From Nanobdellota archaeon (lineage in GTDB: Archaea; Nanobdellota; Nanobdellia; Woesearchaeales; GW2011-AR15): a stretch of DNA of 6,229 nt. A model generated the notes under the pieces. It was not told where the DNA came from and did no database searches. It worked only from the letters and a program-made list of their open reading frames with translations. Made by a program: the position numbers and the translations under genes. This document shows positions 1 to 6,229 of the stretch, piece after piece; positions within the stretch are counted from its first letter, which is position 1, and every line of letters begins with the position of its first letter. The DNA is taken from NCBI GenBank assembly GCA_013335235.1, contig JAAXVZ010000078.1, positions 1 through 6,229 of the forward strand. The letters run 5' to 3'.

Positions 1-1384
1 CTACAATGGGATTTTCAGGATACCTCCTGGATTCTATCTTGCGTTAAAAAAAGGAAAGCAGCAGCTTGTGAGACCGAAGCTTGTGAGATATTACTCAATG
101 CCTTTTTCCAGGCATCCTATAGAGGATGTAGACAAGAAGATCATAGAATATGAAGAGGCATGGAAGTCATCGATAAAGGATTTCCTGAGATCTAAAGGGA
201 CAAAGAAGCTCGGCAGCATGCTTTCAGGCGGGCTTGACACAAGCTATGTAGTCTGGGCAGCATCGCAAGTCTACAAGAAGTCAGTGAAGACCTACACATG
301 CTATTATGACAATCCCTTATTTGACGAGATCAATCAGGCGAGATATGTCGCGAAAAGATGCAATGCGGCAAATACAGGGATAAAAGTAGATGAGAAAGAC
401 CTAGACCTCCTTCCAGAGATGATATACGCTGCAGGCGAGCCTGTCCTTGCATCATCATTATCTATCTTCAAGCTCATGAAGCTCGCAAGCCAGGAGGTAG
501 ACACGATCTTCACAGGAGACGGCGGCAATAACATCTACCATCACCTATACCCTGTCAGCGAGATCCACAGATGCCTCAAGGATGTCCCTCTCTTTGTAAG
601 GAAAGCGATATATGCTCTTGTCTCAGGCTCAGCAAGCATGACTGGGAATGAGAGATTGTGGGAGCTAAAGCACGCGCTCTACCCATTCAGGTACAGGCTG
701 TATGATGATTTCTATCTCCACCTTGTATGCTATCGCCATTTCTCAGAAGATGAAAGGAAAAAGCTGTTCCTGCCAATGTTCCCTCAGTCAATCAGTGAAA
801 CTGCGCTTGCAGCCAACATGAAAATATCTAAGGCTTCATTTGATGATGACCTGATCTCAGCAAGGTTTGTGCATGGCAACATGGAGTACGTCTCCACATT
901 CCATGAGCGATTCGCAAGATATCTAGGGATGAGTGTCTTCACACCGTACCAATCACGCGAAGTCATGGAATTCATAGATTCGCTTCCAAGAGATTTCCTA
1001 TATAAAGGGAACACTATACAGAAGCTGACCAACAAGGCCTATAAGATGAATTTCCACAAGCTCGCGCTAAAAAAGCATTTCCCCTCTGATTTCATTGACA
1101 GGACAGGAAAACCTTTTGACCAGCCTTTCCACACATGGCTTGCTGCAAGGCCGGATGTAACATCTGCGCTCCTGTCATCTTTGAAGAGAAGAGGGTGGTA
1201 TGATGCAGCATATCTCGAGACTATGTTTGCCGAGCACAGGCGCCAGTATCAGAGCGACAGGATATTCTGCCAGCTATCGAACCACAGCTATAGGATAATG
1301 GCTCTTCTTTCATTAGAGATATGGTGCAGGCTCTTCATCGATAAGATAGAGTGGAAAGGCATGGGCCTTGCGGATGTGCTCTAG
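1..1384 (+). CDS. Asparagine synthase-like ATP-dependent amidotransferase, 5' end cut by window edge
   Basis: The frame is open from the first complete codon at position 2. The opening residues YNGIFRIPPGFYLAL match the linker between the glutaminase and synthetase domains of class B asparagine synthetases (typically GIRRVPPGHYL). The gene therefore starts left of the window, and the GTG at 68 is internal. Of 460 visible residues, the PP-loop SGGLDTS lies at 75-81 and binds ATP; the family usually has SGGLDSS. The second nucleotide/metal motif reads GDGGNNIY at 172-179, where the family normally has GDGGDELF or GEGSDE, so the usual Asp is Asn176. Further on, a region ending in a KPFDQPFHTWL-like segment resembles the family's conserved lysine-containing R-K-GF-P-WL region. 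The family activates a carboxylate as acyl-AMP and amidates it with ammonia or another amine. Whether an N-terminal glutaminase domain is present cannot be seen. True asparagine synthesis is possible, but the altered motif and the neighbours favour a specialised amide-forming role. A homologue of lasso-peptide or beta-lactam synthetases is the alternative. Confidence 0.9.
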   Translation, partial: YNGIFRIPPGFYLALKKGKQQLVRPKLVRYYSMPFSRHPIEDVDKKIIEYEEAWKSSIKDFLRSKGTKKLGSMLSGGLDTSYVVWAASQVYKKSVKTYTCYYDNPLFDEINQARYVAKRCNAANTGIKVDEKDLDLLPEMIYAAGEPVLASSLSIFKLMKLASQEVDTIFTGDGGNNIYHHLYPVSEIHRCLKDVPLFVRKAIYALVSGSASMTGNERLWELKHALYPFRYRLYDDFYLHLVCYRHFSEDERKKLFLPMFPQSISETALAANMKISKASFDDDLISARFVHGNMEYVSTFHERFARYLGMSVFTPYQSREVMEFIDSLPRDFLYKGNTIQKLTNKAYKMNFHKLALKKHFPSDFIDRTGKPFDQPFHTWLAARPDVTSALLSSLKRRGWYDAAYLETMFAEHRRQYQSDRIFCQLSNHSYRIMALLSLEIWCRLFIDKIEWKGMGLADVL

Positions 1385-1386
1385 GC

Positions 1387-1398
1387 AAATTATTTTAA
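1387..1398 (+). promoter_or_regulatory. Putative archaeal TATA box upstream of gene 2
   Basis: AAATTATTTTAA lies in the 38-bp gap after the synthetase stop codon, centred about 30 bp before the ATG at 1423. Archaeal TATA boxes sit about 26-27 bp upstream of the transcription start, so a transcript would begin at or within a few bases of the ATG. The bases just before the ATG (ccgtaaatcta) contain no Shine-Dalgarno match, which fits a leaderless message. The short T run could instead act as a weak terminator for the gene before it. The call rests on position and composition only. Confidence 0.5.
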
Positions 1399-1422
1399 CT
1401 CACTTCCCATCCGTAAATCTAA

Positions 1423-2766
1423 ATGAAAGTCCTTTTTATAATACCTTCAGGCGGCAAGGACTTGTATGGCCTTGGAAAGCAGGGGAAATACATACCTCTT
1501 GGGATCGCCCAGGTTGCGGCTTGCCTTGAGGAAGACGGCCACAATGTCAAGGTGATTGATCAGAGGCTTCAGGATATAGATGTGAAAGCTTTTGCAAAAA
1601 GGTTTTCTCCAGACATCATCGGCTTTTCATTATCCTTCTTTTCCAAGGATGAGTCCTACAAGATGGCCCACGAGCTGGGGAAGAAGGCTATTCTTGTTGC
1701 AGGAGGTCAGTATGCTACGCTTTTCCCTGAAGAGTGCCTGGATAATGGATTCGATGTCGCAATCATAGGTGAAGGGGATTACGCAATCAACGAGATCCTG
1801 AAGAGAAGAGATGATCTTGGGAAAGTCAAAGGCATAGCTTTCAAGAAAAAAGGAAAGATTATTAGGACACCCTCAAGGCCAGCCATAGAGGACCTGGATT
1901 CTCTTCCATACCCTGCAATACATCTTTTCAGCCCGCTTGATTATATCCCTCTTCCAAAGCACTATAGAGAGCTTCCAGTCTACCCTATGATAACTAGCCG
2001 CGGCTGCAAATGGGGAAAATGTATCTTCTGCTACCAGCCAACGCACGCAAGGAGGATGTCTCCATCGAGGGCAGTAGATGAGATTGAATACATGCAGGGC
2101 AAATACAAGTTCAGGGAGATAAGGTTCTGGGATGATATATTCATAGATGATACCTCCTGGGCAGTTGATTTCTGCGATGAGCTGGATAAGAGAGGGATCA
2201 AGATATCATGGAGCGCTCACGCCAGGACTGACTGGGTCACGAAGAAAACACTGATGCGTGTTGCAAAATCTGGGTGCTGGCAGATACTCTATGGTATAGA
2301 ATCCGGGGATGAGACTCTTCTCAGGAAAGTAGGCAAAGGGACGACAATTGCGCAGGCCAGGAACGCGATCAGATGGACAAAGGAGGCAAGGATAGAGACC
2401 CGCATTTCTTTTATCCTCGGCCTTCCAGGAGAGACACCTGAGCTTGCAGACAAGACTATCCAGCTCGCAAAAGAGCTGGAGGCAGATGTAACGCAGTTCT
2501 CGCTGGCGACTCCTTATCCCGGAACTAAGATGCATGAGCTCTACCATGATAAGATACTGAATGATGACTTCTGCGAGGTCTTGATCACATATCTTCCAGA
2601 AGGATACAAGTCGACTAAAGAGCTTGAGGAAAAATTCAGGAAAGCTTACAGGACGATATACTTCAACCCGAAATACCTGTTCAAGAGGATATCAGCAATA
2701 AGGACCTACCAGGACCTGAAGAAGAACCTATCTGGCCTGAGGGTAGCATTGAGAAGGGCAAGATGA
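1423..2766 (+). CDS. B12-binding domain radical SAM protein (CX4CX2C variant)
   Basis: This 447-residue protein has the usual length and order of class B (cobalamin-dependent) radical SAM enzymes. An N-terminal Rossmann-like B12-binding domain spans about 1-140, with the family landmarks PLGIAQVAACLEEDGH from residue 25, GGQYATLFPEE from 94 and GEGDYAINEI from 116. The cobalamin-ligand motif DxHxxG is absent, as is common in this class. A radical SAM barrel follows, with SRGCKWGKCIFC giving cluster cysteines C195, C200 and C203. The spacing is CX4CX2C, one residue longer than the usual CX3CX2C. GIESGDE at 291 and GLPGET near 333 are typical of the Elp3/MiaB-fold domain. Known members methylate unactivated carbons or phosphinates, or build rings (BchE, HpnJ and fosfomycin/antibiotic methylases). 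The substrate cannot be read from sequence. The ATG is preceded by a TATA-like box and no Shine-Dalgarno, suggesting leaderless translation. The stop overlaps the next gene as ATGA, so the two are co-transcribed. The right-hand minus-strand gene is a paralogue. Confidence 0.93.
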   Translation: MKVLFIIPSGGKDLYGLGKQGKYIPLGIAQVAACLEEDGHNVKVIDQRLQDIDVKAFAKRFSPDIIGFSLSFFSKDESYKMAHELGKKAILVAGGQYATLFPEECLDNGFDVAIIGEGDYAINEILKRRDDLGKVKGIAFKKKGKIIRTPSRPAIEDLDSLPYPAIHLFSPLDYIPLPKHYRELPVYPMITSRGCKWGKCIFCYQPTHARRMSPSRAVDEIEYMQGKYKFREIRFWDDIFIDDTSWAVDFCDELDKRGIKISWSAHARTDWVTKKTLMRVAKSGCWQILYGIESGDETLLRKVGKGTTIAQARNAIRWTKEARIETRISFILGLPGETPELADKTIQLAKELEADVTQFSLATPYPGTKMHELYHDKILNDDFCEVLITYLPEGYKSTKELEEKFRKAYRTIYFNPKYLFKRISAIRTYQDLKKNLSGLRVALRRAR

Positions 2767-3785
2767 TACAAAGGATTCTCTCTGTTCAGAAGATGTATCC
2801 AGGAGTTGTGACTCCTTTTAATATTGGTATGCATACTGCAAAGATGCTCTATCATATGATGCTGAAGGATGGAGTTGCGCCAGAGCCCTTGAATATCGAT
2901 CTCAAAGTCACAAAAAGGTGCAACGCGCATTGCGAATTCTGCTTTGCGGACATAGGAAGTGGAGAAGAGCTGCCTGTTGAAGCATACTCCTCTCTTGCGA
3001 AGGCATTCAAAAAAAAGAAGGCGTTCTTCATAACCGGGGGAGAACCTTTCCTCAGGGCAGACATCTATGAATTATTCAAGGCAATAAAAGATGAAGGCCA
3101 TGAGGTAGGCGCAGTCACGAATTCCAGCCTGATAAAAAAAGAAGATTACGTGAAGCTCAAGATATTAGACAGCCTTGTCCTTTCTGTCCATGGGACCAAA
3201 GAAGTCCATGACGCTCTCCTTGGGGTGAGATCGTTTGACCGCGCCATGCAGATACTGCATTATCTGTCTAGGATGAAGCCGAGGCCTTACCTTCTTGTCA
3301 ATTCTGTTGTCAATGATGGCACAAGGGATAAGCTAGGCCTATTGAAACAGGAGTGCAGGGACGCAGATGAATTCCGCGTATCAAACATAAGCTTCCTTTT
3401 AAAGGAAGAGCTTAAGAACCATAAGTCGGAGAGCAGGAGGAGGTTCGGTGAAGAGATAGTTACCACCCAATACATCGCGCCTGATGTCCCGAAGAAGCCA
3501 GAGCATATTGAAGGGGAACTCTATCCTGACCTGACAGAAAGCGAGATTGTGTCTTGGTATAGCCATAAGTTCATTACAAAGAGGAGATGCCTATATATCC
3601 ATTCATCTGTGTTTGTTGCAGAGAATGGGGATGTCCATCCGTGCCAATATTATAAATATCCTGTTGGGAACATAAAAAGCCAGCCTTTAAAAGAGATATG
3701 GAACAGTCCAAAGATGAGGAAATTCAGAAGGGAGATATCTGCTAAACTGCTGCCGGGGTGCTCGAGATGCTGCAAGCTATTATAG
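2763..3785 (+). CDS. Radical SAM protein with C-terminal Twitch/SPASM-like auxiliary cluster domain
   Basis: This is a 340-residue protein. After a basic N-terminal stretch of about 50 residues, VTKRCNAHCEFC supplies the CX3CX2C radical SAM cluster at C53, C57 and C60, and TGGEPF at 91-96 is the SAM-binding GGEP motif. The C-terminal part has C276, then G289 and C294 (a CX12GX4C pattern), followed by C333-X2-C336 and an extra C337 three residues before the end. This is a shortened SPASM, or Twitch, arrangement expected to hold one auxiliary [4Fe-4S] cluster. The 18-residue step between the first two cysteines and the CX2C pair match the spacing I recall for BtrN, an aminocyclitol dehydrogenase. 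Such enzymes oxidise or epimerise sugars and cyclitols, or modify peptides; the substrate here is unknown. The ATG lies in an ATGA overlap with the preceding stop, and only a weak purine-rich stretch precedes it, so translation is probably coupled. The 3' end overlaps the membrane-protein gene by 19 bp. Confidence 0.9.
   Translation: MIQRILSVQKMYPGVVTPFNIGMHTAKMLYHMMLKDGVAPEPLNIDLKVTKRCNAHCEFCFADIGSGEELPVEAYSSLAKAFKKKKAFFITGGEPFLRADIYELFKAIKDEGHEVGAVTNSSLIKKEDYVKLKILDSLVLSVHGTKEVHDALLGVRSFDRAMQILHYLSRMKPRPYLLVNSVVNDGTRDKLGLLKQECRDADEFRVSNISFLLKEELKNHKSESRRRFGEEIVTTQYIAPDVPKKPEHIEGELYPDLTESEIVSWYSHKFITKRRCLYIHSSVFVAENGDVHPCQYYKYPVGNIKSQPLKEIWNSPKMRKFRREISAKLLPGCSRCCKLL
3755..3760 (+). promoter_or_regulatory. 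Ribosome binding site deciding the start of the membrane-protein gene
   Basis: GGGGTG can pair with the CACCUC of the 16S 3' end, with one G-U wobble, and lies six bases before the ATG at 3767. This favours the ATG over the in-frame GTG at 3758, which falls inside the site itself. The site is embedded in the last codons of the upstream radical SAM gene. Confidence 0.55.
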
Positions 3786-5350
3786 ATAAGAGAGCAGCTG
3801 TCTTGATTGCAGCGGTCTTCATTTTCTGTCTTGCGGAGAACCTCATCATATTGCACTATGACAAGACACCTTTCAGCTATGATATCGCAGATTCGTATTA
3901 TGTCGGGCAAAACTTCTATAAACATATTATAAATCTCAGGCTTGGAGATTTTTTCGCAGATTATCTCTTTAACTATAACAAGGACTATCCGCCAATTTTC
4001 CTTTTTCAGCCTTTTGTGTTTTATCTCCTGATGGGAGTTAGCGAAGATGCTGCAGCCCTGTCTAATTCAATCCCCTTATTTATCTTGATAGTCTCTGCAT
4101 ATGCCCTTGCTTTCAAGCTGTATGGCCGCAAGGCAGCTGTATTTGCCGCAGTCAGCATACCCTTGCTTCCAGGATTCCTCGCATTCTCGCGTGTCTTTCT
4201 GCCGGATTTTGCAGTCGCAGCATATCTCACAGCCTATGCCTCTTTCCTGGTAGACTCTAACGGATTCCGGAAAAACAGGATGAAGCTTGGACTCCTGATA
4301 GCGGTGGGGATGCTCACAAAACACACTTTTGCGCTCTACTGCGGGCTTTTGACTCTCTCTTACCTTATTTTTGGGATAAGGAAGCCGGACATCAGAGGAG
4401 CATTGGTATCCGGTGCTGTCGGGTCTCTTGTCAGCGCTATTTGGTATATTCCGCATCATGATCTTGTTGCAAGAGTTGTTCAGGTCAATGGTGCCTTTTA
4501 CAAGATATCTGACGGGTTTATAGGTTCTTTTATCACAGGAGCAGCAAGCTTGGCATCAATCCTTGTTACACGGTCATTGTTTTTTATCTATGCAATCCCA
4601 CTCTATCTTCTTGCGCTAGAGCACATTTCAGACAGGAGGCGGTGGATATCCTTGTTTGTCTTAGCAGCATCTGCTTTTTTTTCTGTTGCGGCAATAGTCT
4701 ATGTAGATCCAAGGGTGTTTGTTCCTTTAGCGCCTTTCCTTCTTGTAATAGCAGGATTTTACATGTCTAAGCTCCTCAGGCTGGAATGGCTGCCGCTCAT
4801 GATCTTCGTGGTGATTGGGGTCATTGTCAAGGTAGGGCTTGTCTCCGGCGTTTCATCCCTTCCACTGACAAATACAGTCTATCTTGGTGGCCTATTATAT
4901 CCCATAAGCGGATATGAGAGGCTTGACGCTCTTAAGGCAGACATAATGGCAATACCTGGAAATAGAGGAACAATCCTTATCCTTCAGGACTCAGCTGTCG
5001 CATCTTCCTTAAGCTATAGCTTGAGCAGGAAATACCGCATCTATAATCCCTTCCTTTTTGCAATTGACATGAATATGAGTGATTTGGCACCATATATGCA
5101 TAGCATTGATGAGGTTGGCATATGCAATTTCACTGCAGTGCTATATACTGACAAGCCACTGAGGCAGATGCAGGAGAAATCTCTTCAGGCTGCAAGAGGG
5201 CCCCAGATATCCGAAGCATACTATGCGCAGGCAGAGTTCCTGAACTGCAGCAACTATATCTTGAGTGAGAGCTACACTTTCCCATATGAATCAGACACAA
5301 CCAGTGTCTTATCGCTATATATCAATCAAGTCAATGCTCGAATATCATAG
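3767..5350 (+). CDS. Multi-pass membrane protein, probable GT-C (PMT/ArnT-type) glycosyltransferase
   Basis: From the ATG at 3767 the protein has 527 residues; an in-frame GTG at 3758 would add three. The N-terminus has a short basic start, then a membrane segment at about 10-31. A long first loop follows with acidic residues D39 and D42 (FSYDIADSYY), where GT-C enzymes carry their catalytic Asp/Glu. After that come roughly nine or ten more hydrophobic segments up to about residue 360, and a soluble C-terminal part of about 150 residues. Family-like signatures are KDYPPIFLF, LPDFAVAAYLTAYASFL, MLTKHTF (compare LTKGPA) and DPRVFVPLAPFLL (compare the RYLLPLLPALALL pattern of PMT_2 proteins). 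Members transfer a sugar from a polyprenyl- or dolichyl-phosphate donor at the outer membrane face onto lipid or protein. Similarity is judged by eye and is low, so donor and acceptor are unknown, and a membrane protein of other function is not excluded. Its start overlaps the upstream radical SAM gene and its end overlaps the converging gene. Confidence 0.75.
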   Translation: MLQAIIDKRAAVLIAAVFIFCLAENLIILHYDKTPFSYDIADSYYVGQNFYKHIINLRLGDFFADYLFNYNKDYPPIFLFQPFVFYLLMGVSEDAAALSNSIPLFILIVSAYALAFKLYGRKAAVFAAVSIPLLPGFLAFSRVFLPDFAVAAYLTAYASFLVDSNGFRKNRMKLGLLIAVGMLTKHTFALYCGLLTLSYLIFGIRKPDIRGALVSGAVGSLVSAIWYIPHHDLVARVVQVNGAFYKISDGFIGSFITGAASLASILVTRSLFFIYAIPLYLLALEHISDRRRWISLFVLAASAFFSVAAIVYVDPRVFVPLAPFLLVIAGFYMSKLLRLEWLPLMIFVVIGVIVKVGLVSGVSSLPLTNTVYLGGLLYPISGYERLDALKADIMAIPGNRGTILILQDSAVASSLSYSLSRKYRIYNPFLFAIDMNMSDLAPYMHSIDEVGICNFTAVLYTDKPLRQMQEKSLQAARGPQISEAYYAQAEFLNCSNYILSESYTFPYESDTTSVLSLYINQVNARIS

Positions 5351-6229
5351 AAAGCGCAGCCTTAGAATATCTGATGAATTCATCCAATGATTTAATATTT
5401 GACATTGTGCGGAATATCTGGACAGGCCTTAGGTAGAACCCAAGGTACGCAGATTTGATAATGCTATTTAGCTCCTCATTTGAAAGCTTACAGTCTATCC
5501 TCGGGAGCTCTCTTTTCGAGTTCTTGTCCAATACATATTTTTTCCAGTAATCATATCCAATCTCTGCTTCCACAGCCTTATAGAGTCCGGTTCCTGGGAG
5601 TATGGAGAGCCTGGAGAACTGCGCATAATCAAGCTGCAGCTCTTTTGCCAATGAAATCGTCTTTGCAGCAGTCTCTTTTGTCTCTCCAGGGCAGCCGATC
5701 ATGAAATAGCCGAAAGCCAGGAGACTATGCTTTTTTATCAGGCGGACAGCTTTTCTTATCTGGGCTACACTGGTATTCTTATTTATCTTCTTCAATATGC
5801 CTTCATCCCCGGACTCGATCCCGACATAAAGCCTGTAGCATCCGGCTTTTTTCAGCCAGGAGAGGAGCTCATCATCAACCAAGTCGACTCTTGACCTGCA
5901 TGACCAGCATATCTTCAGCTCCTTTTCGCATATCTGTTTGCAAATATCTATCGCTCTTCTCTTGTTTGCGGTAAAGAGGGGATCAAATATATCAATCTCC
6001 CTTACTCCGTGCATGGTTACGCACTCTTCAATCTCTGCGACGACATTCTCTGGGCTCCTATATCTTATATCTCCTGTCCTTTGTTCACAGAAAGTGCAGG
6101 AATATGGGCAGCCCCTGCTAGTTATCATAATCGTATAGTTCCTGTATTTGGATACAAACGAATAATATCTTCCGACAGGGAGGAGATTCCTTGCTGGGAA
6201 AGGTATCTTATCGAGATTCTTCTCTTTTG
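5331..6229 (-). CDS. Radical SAM protein (B12-binding family), 5' end cut by window edge
   Basis: The minus-strand frame is open to the right edge (first complete codon 6227-6225), and 33 residues precede the Met at 6128. They include LDKIPFPARNLLP, the linker that normally joins a B12-binding domain to the radical SAM barrel, so the ATG at 6128 is internal and about 150-170 residues lie outside the window. The visible 298 residues contain SRGCPYSCTFC with canonical CX3CX2C cysteines (C40, C44 and C47 of the fragment), GIESGDE from 136 and a GCPGET segment. The C-terminal helical tail has a FYLRP-like stretch matching FNPKY in gene 2. The two proteins align over most of the barrel and tail and are clearly paralogous. 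The function is inferred to be cobalamin-dependent radical chemistry such as methylation, with an unknown substrate; presence of the B12 domain is predicted, not seen. The stop codon lies inside the 3' end of the converging membrane-protein gene. Its promoter is outside the window. Confidence 0.9.
   Translation of the reverse strand, partial: KEKNLDKIPFPARNLLPVGRYYSFVSKYRNYTIMITSRGCPYSCTFCEQRTGDIRYRSPENVVAEIEECVTMHGVREIDIFDPLFTANKRRAIDICKQICEKELKICWSCRSRVDLVDDELLSWLKKAGCYRLYVGIESGDEGILKKINKNTSVAQIRKAVRLIKKHSLLAFGYFMIGCPGETKETAAKTISLAKELQLDYAQFSRLSILPGTGLYKAVEAEIGYDYWKKYVLDKNSKRELPRIDCKLSNEELNSIIKSAYLGFYLRPVQIFRTMSNIKSLDEFIRYSKAALSMIFEH

Noticed and set aside
68..70. GTG at 68 as the start of the synthetase gene
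   Set aside because: The frame is open upstream to the window edge, and the 22 codons before it encode the conserved GIFRIPPGFYL linker of asparagine synthetases, so the gene is truncated by the window.
1385..1422. Possible small precursor peptide or RNA between genes 1 and 2
   Set aside because: Thirty-eight bases hold no ORF of meaningful length and no stable hairpin; the stretch is better explained as a promoter.
2149..2160. Twelve-base direct repeat gatacctcctgg, also at 19-30
   Set aside because: The two copies are in different genes and code for unrelated residues. About one such shared 12-mer is expected by chance in a window of this size.
3389..3413. Inverted repeat with 7-bp arms TTCCTTT/AAAGGAA, extended by AAGC/GCTT with a two-base bulge
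   Set aside because: It lies inside gene 3, where it encodes ordinary helix-forming residues, has almost no loop and no T tract, and is not placed to control anything. Chance is the simplest explanation.
3758..3760. GTG at 3758 as the start of the membrane-protein gene
   Set aside because: It lies inside the best ribosome-binding sequence, while the ATG at 3767 sits six bases after it. The difference is only three residues.
4076..4459. 127-residue minus-strand open frame within the membrane-protein gene
   Set aside because: It lies wholly opposite a well-supported coding region, has no recognisable motif, and has the composition of an antisense shadow.
6126..6128. ATG at 6128 (minus strand) as the start of the right-hand radical SAM gene
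   Set aside because: The frame is open to the right edge and encodes the family's LDKIPFPARNLLP linker before this Met. Starting there would leave only six residues before the first cluster cysteine.

Overview
The window looks like a stretch of an accessory biosynthetic locus, probably archaeal. The coding sequence favours AGA/AGG arginine and ATA isoleucine codons. The one real intergenic gap (38 bp) carries an A/T-rich TATA-like box centred about 30 bp before an ATG that has no visible Shine-Dalgarno sequence, which is the layout of an archaeal promoter driving a leaderless transcript. No rRNA, tRNA or lineage marker gene is present, so the assignment is an inference. A bacterium rich in B12-dependent radical SAM genes, such as Omnitrophota, remains an alternative.

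Layout: four genes run left to right and one runs right to left from the right edge. (1) An asparagine synthase-like ATP-dependent amidotransferase is cut by the left edge; its frame is open to the first base, so the GTG at 68 is not its start. (2) After a 38-bp gap comes a complete B12-binding radical SAM enzyme with an unusual CX4CX2C cluster motif. (3) It overlaps by ATGA with a second radical SAM enzyme that has a C-terminal Twitch/SPASM-type auxiliary Fe-S cluster domain. (4) That gene overlaps by 19 bp with a multi-pass membrane protein resembling GT-C (PMT/ArnT-type) glycosyltransferases. (5) On the minus strand, converging and overlapping gene 4 by 20 bp, is another radical SAM protein paralogous to gene 2. 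It is cut by the right edge, and its B12-binding domain would lie outside the window. There is no non-coding stretch longer than 38 bp, and I see no RNA gene, CRISPR array, insertion sequence or strong terminator.

How they may work together (inference): genes 2-4 are translationally coupled and almost certainly one transcript. An amide-forming enzyme, a probable B12-dependent radical methyltransferase-like enzyme, a Twitch radical SAM enzyme and a polyprenyl-phosphate-sugar-dependent membrane glycosyltransferase fit assembly of a modified surface glycan or glycolipid. A secondary metabolite is also possible. No precursor-peptide gene is visible, so a ribosomally made peptide product has no direct support here. 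The points most worth a second look are the altered metal-binding motif in the synthetase, the altered Fe-S motif in gene 2, the BtrN-like cysteine spacing in gene 3, and the unusual combination of families.
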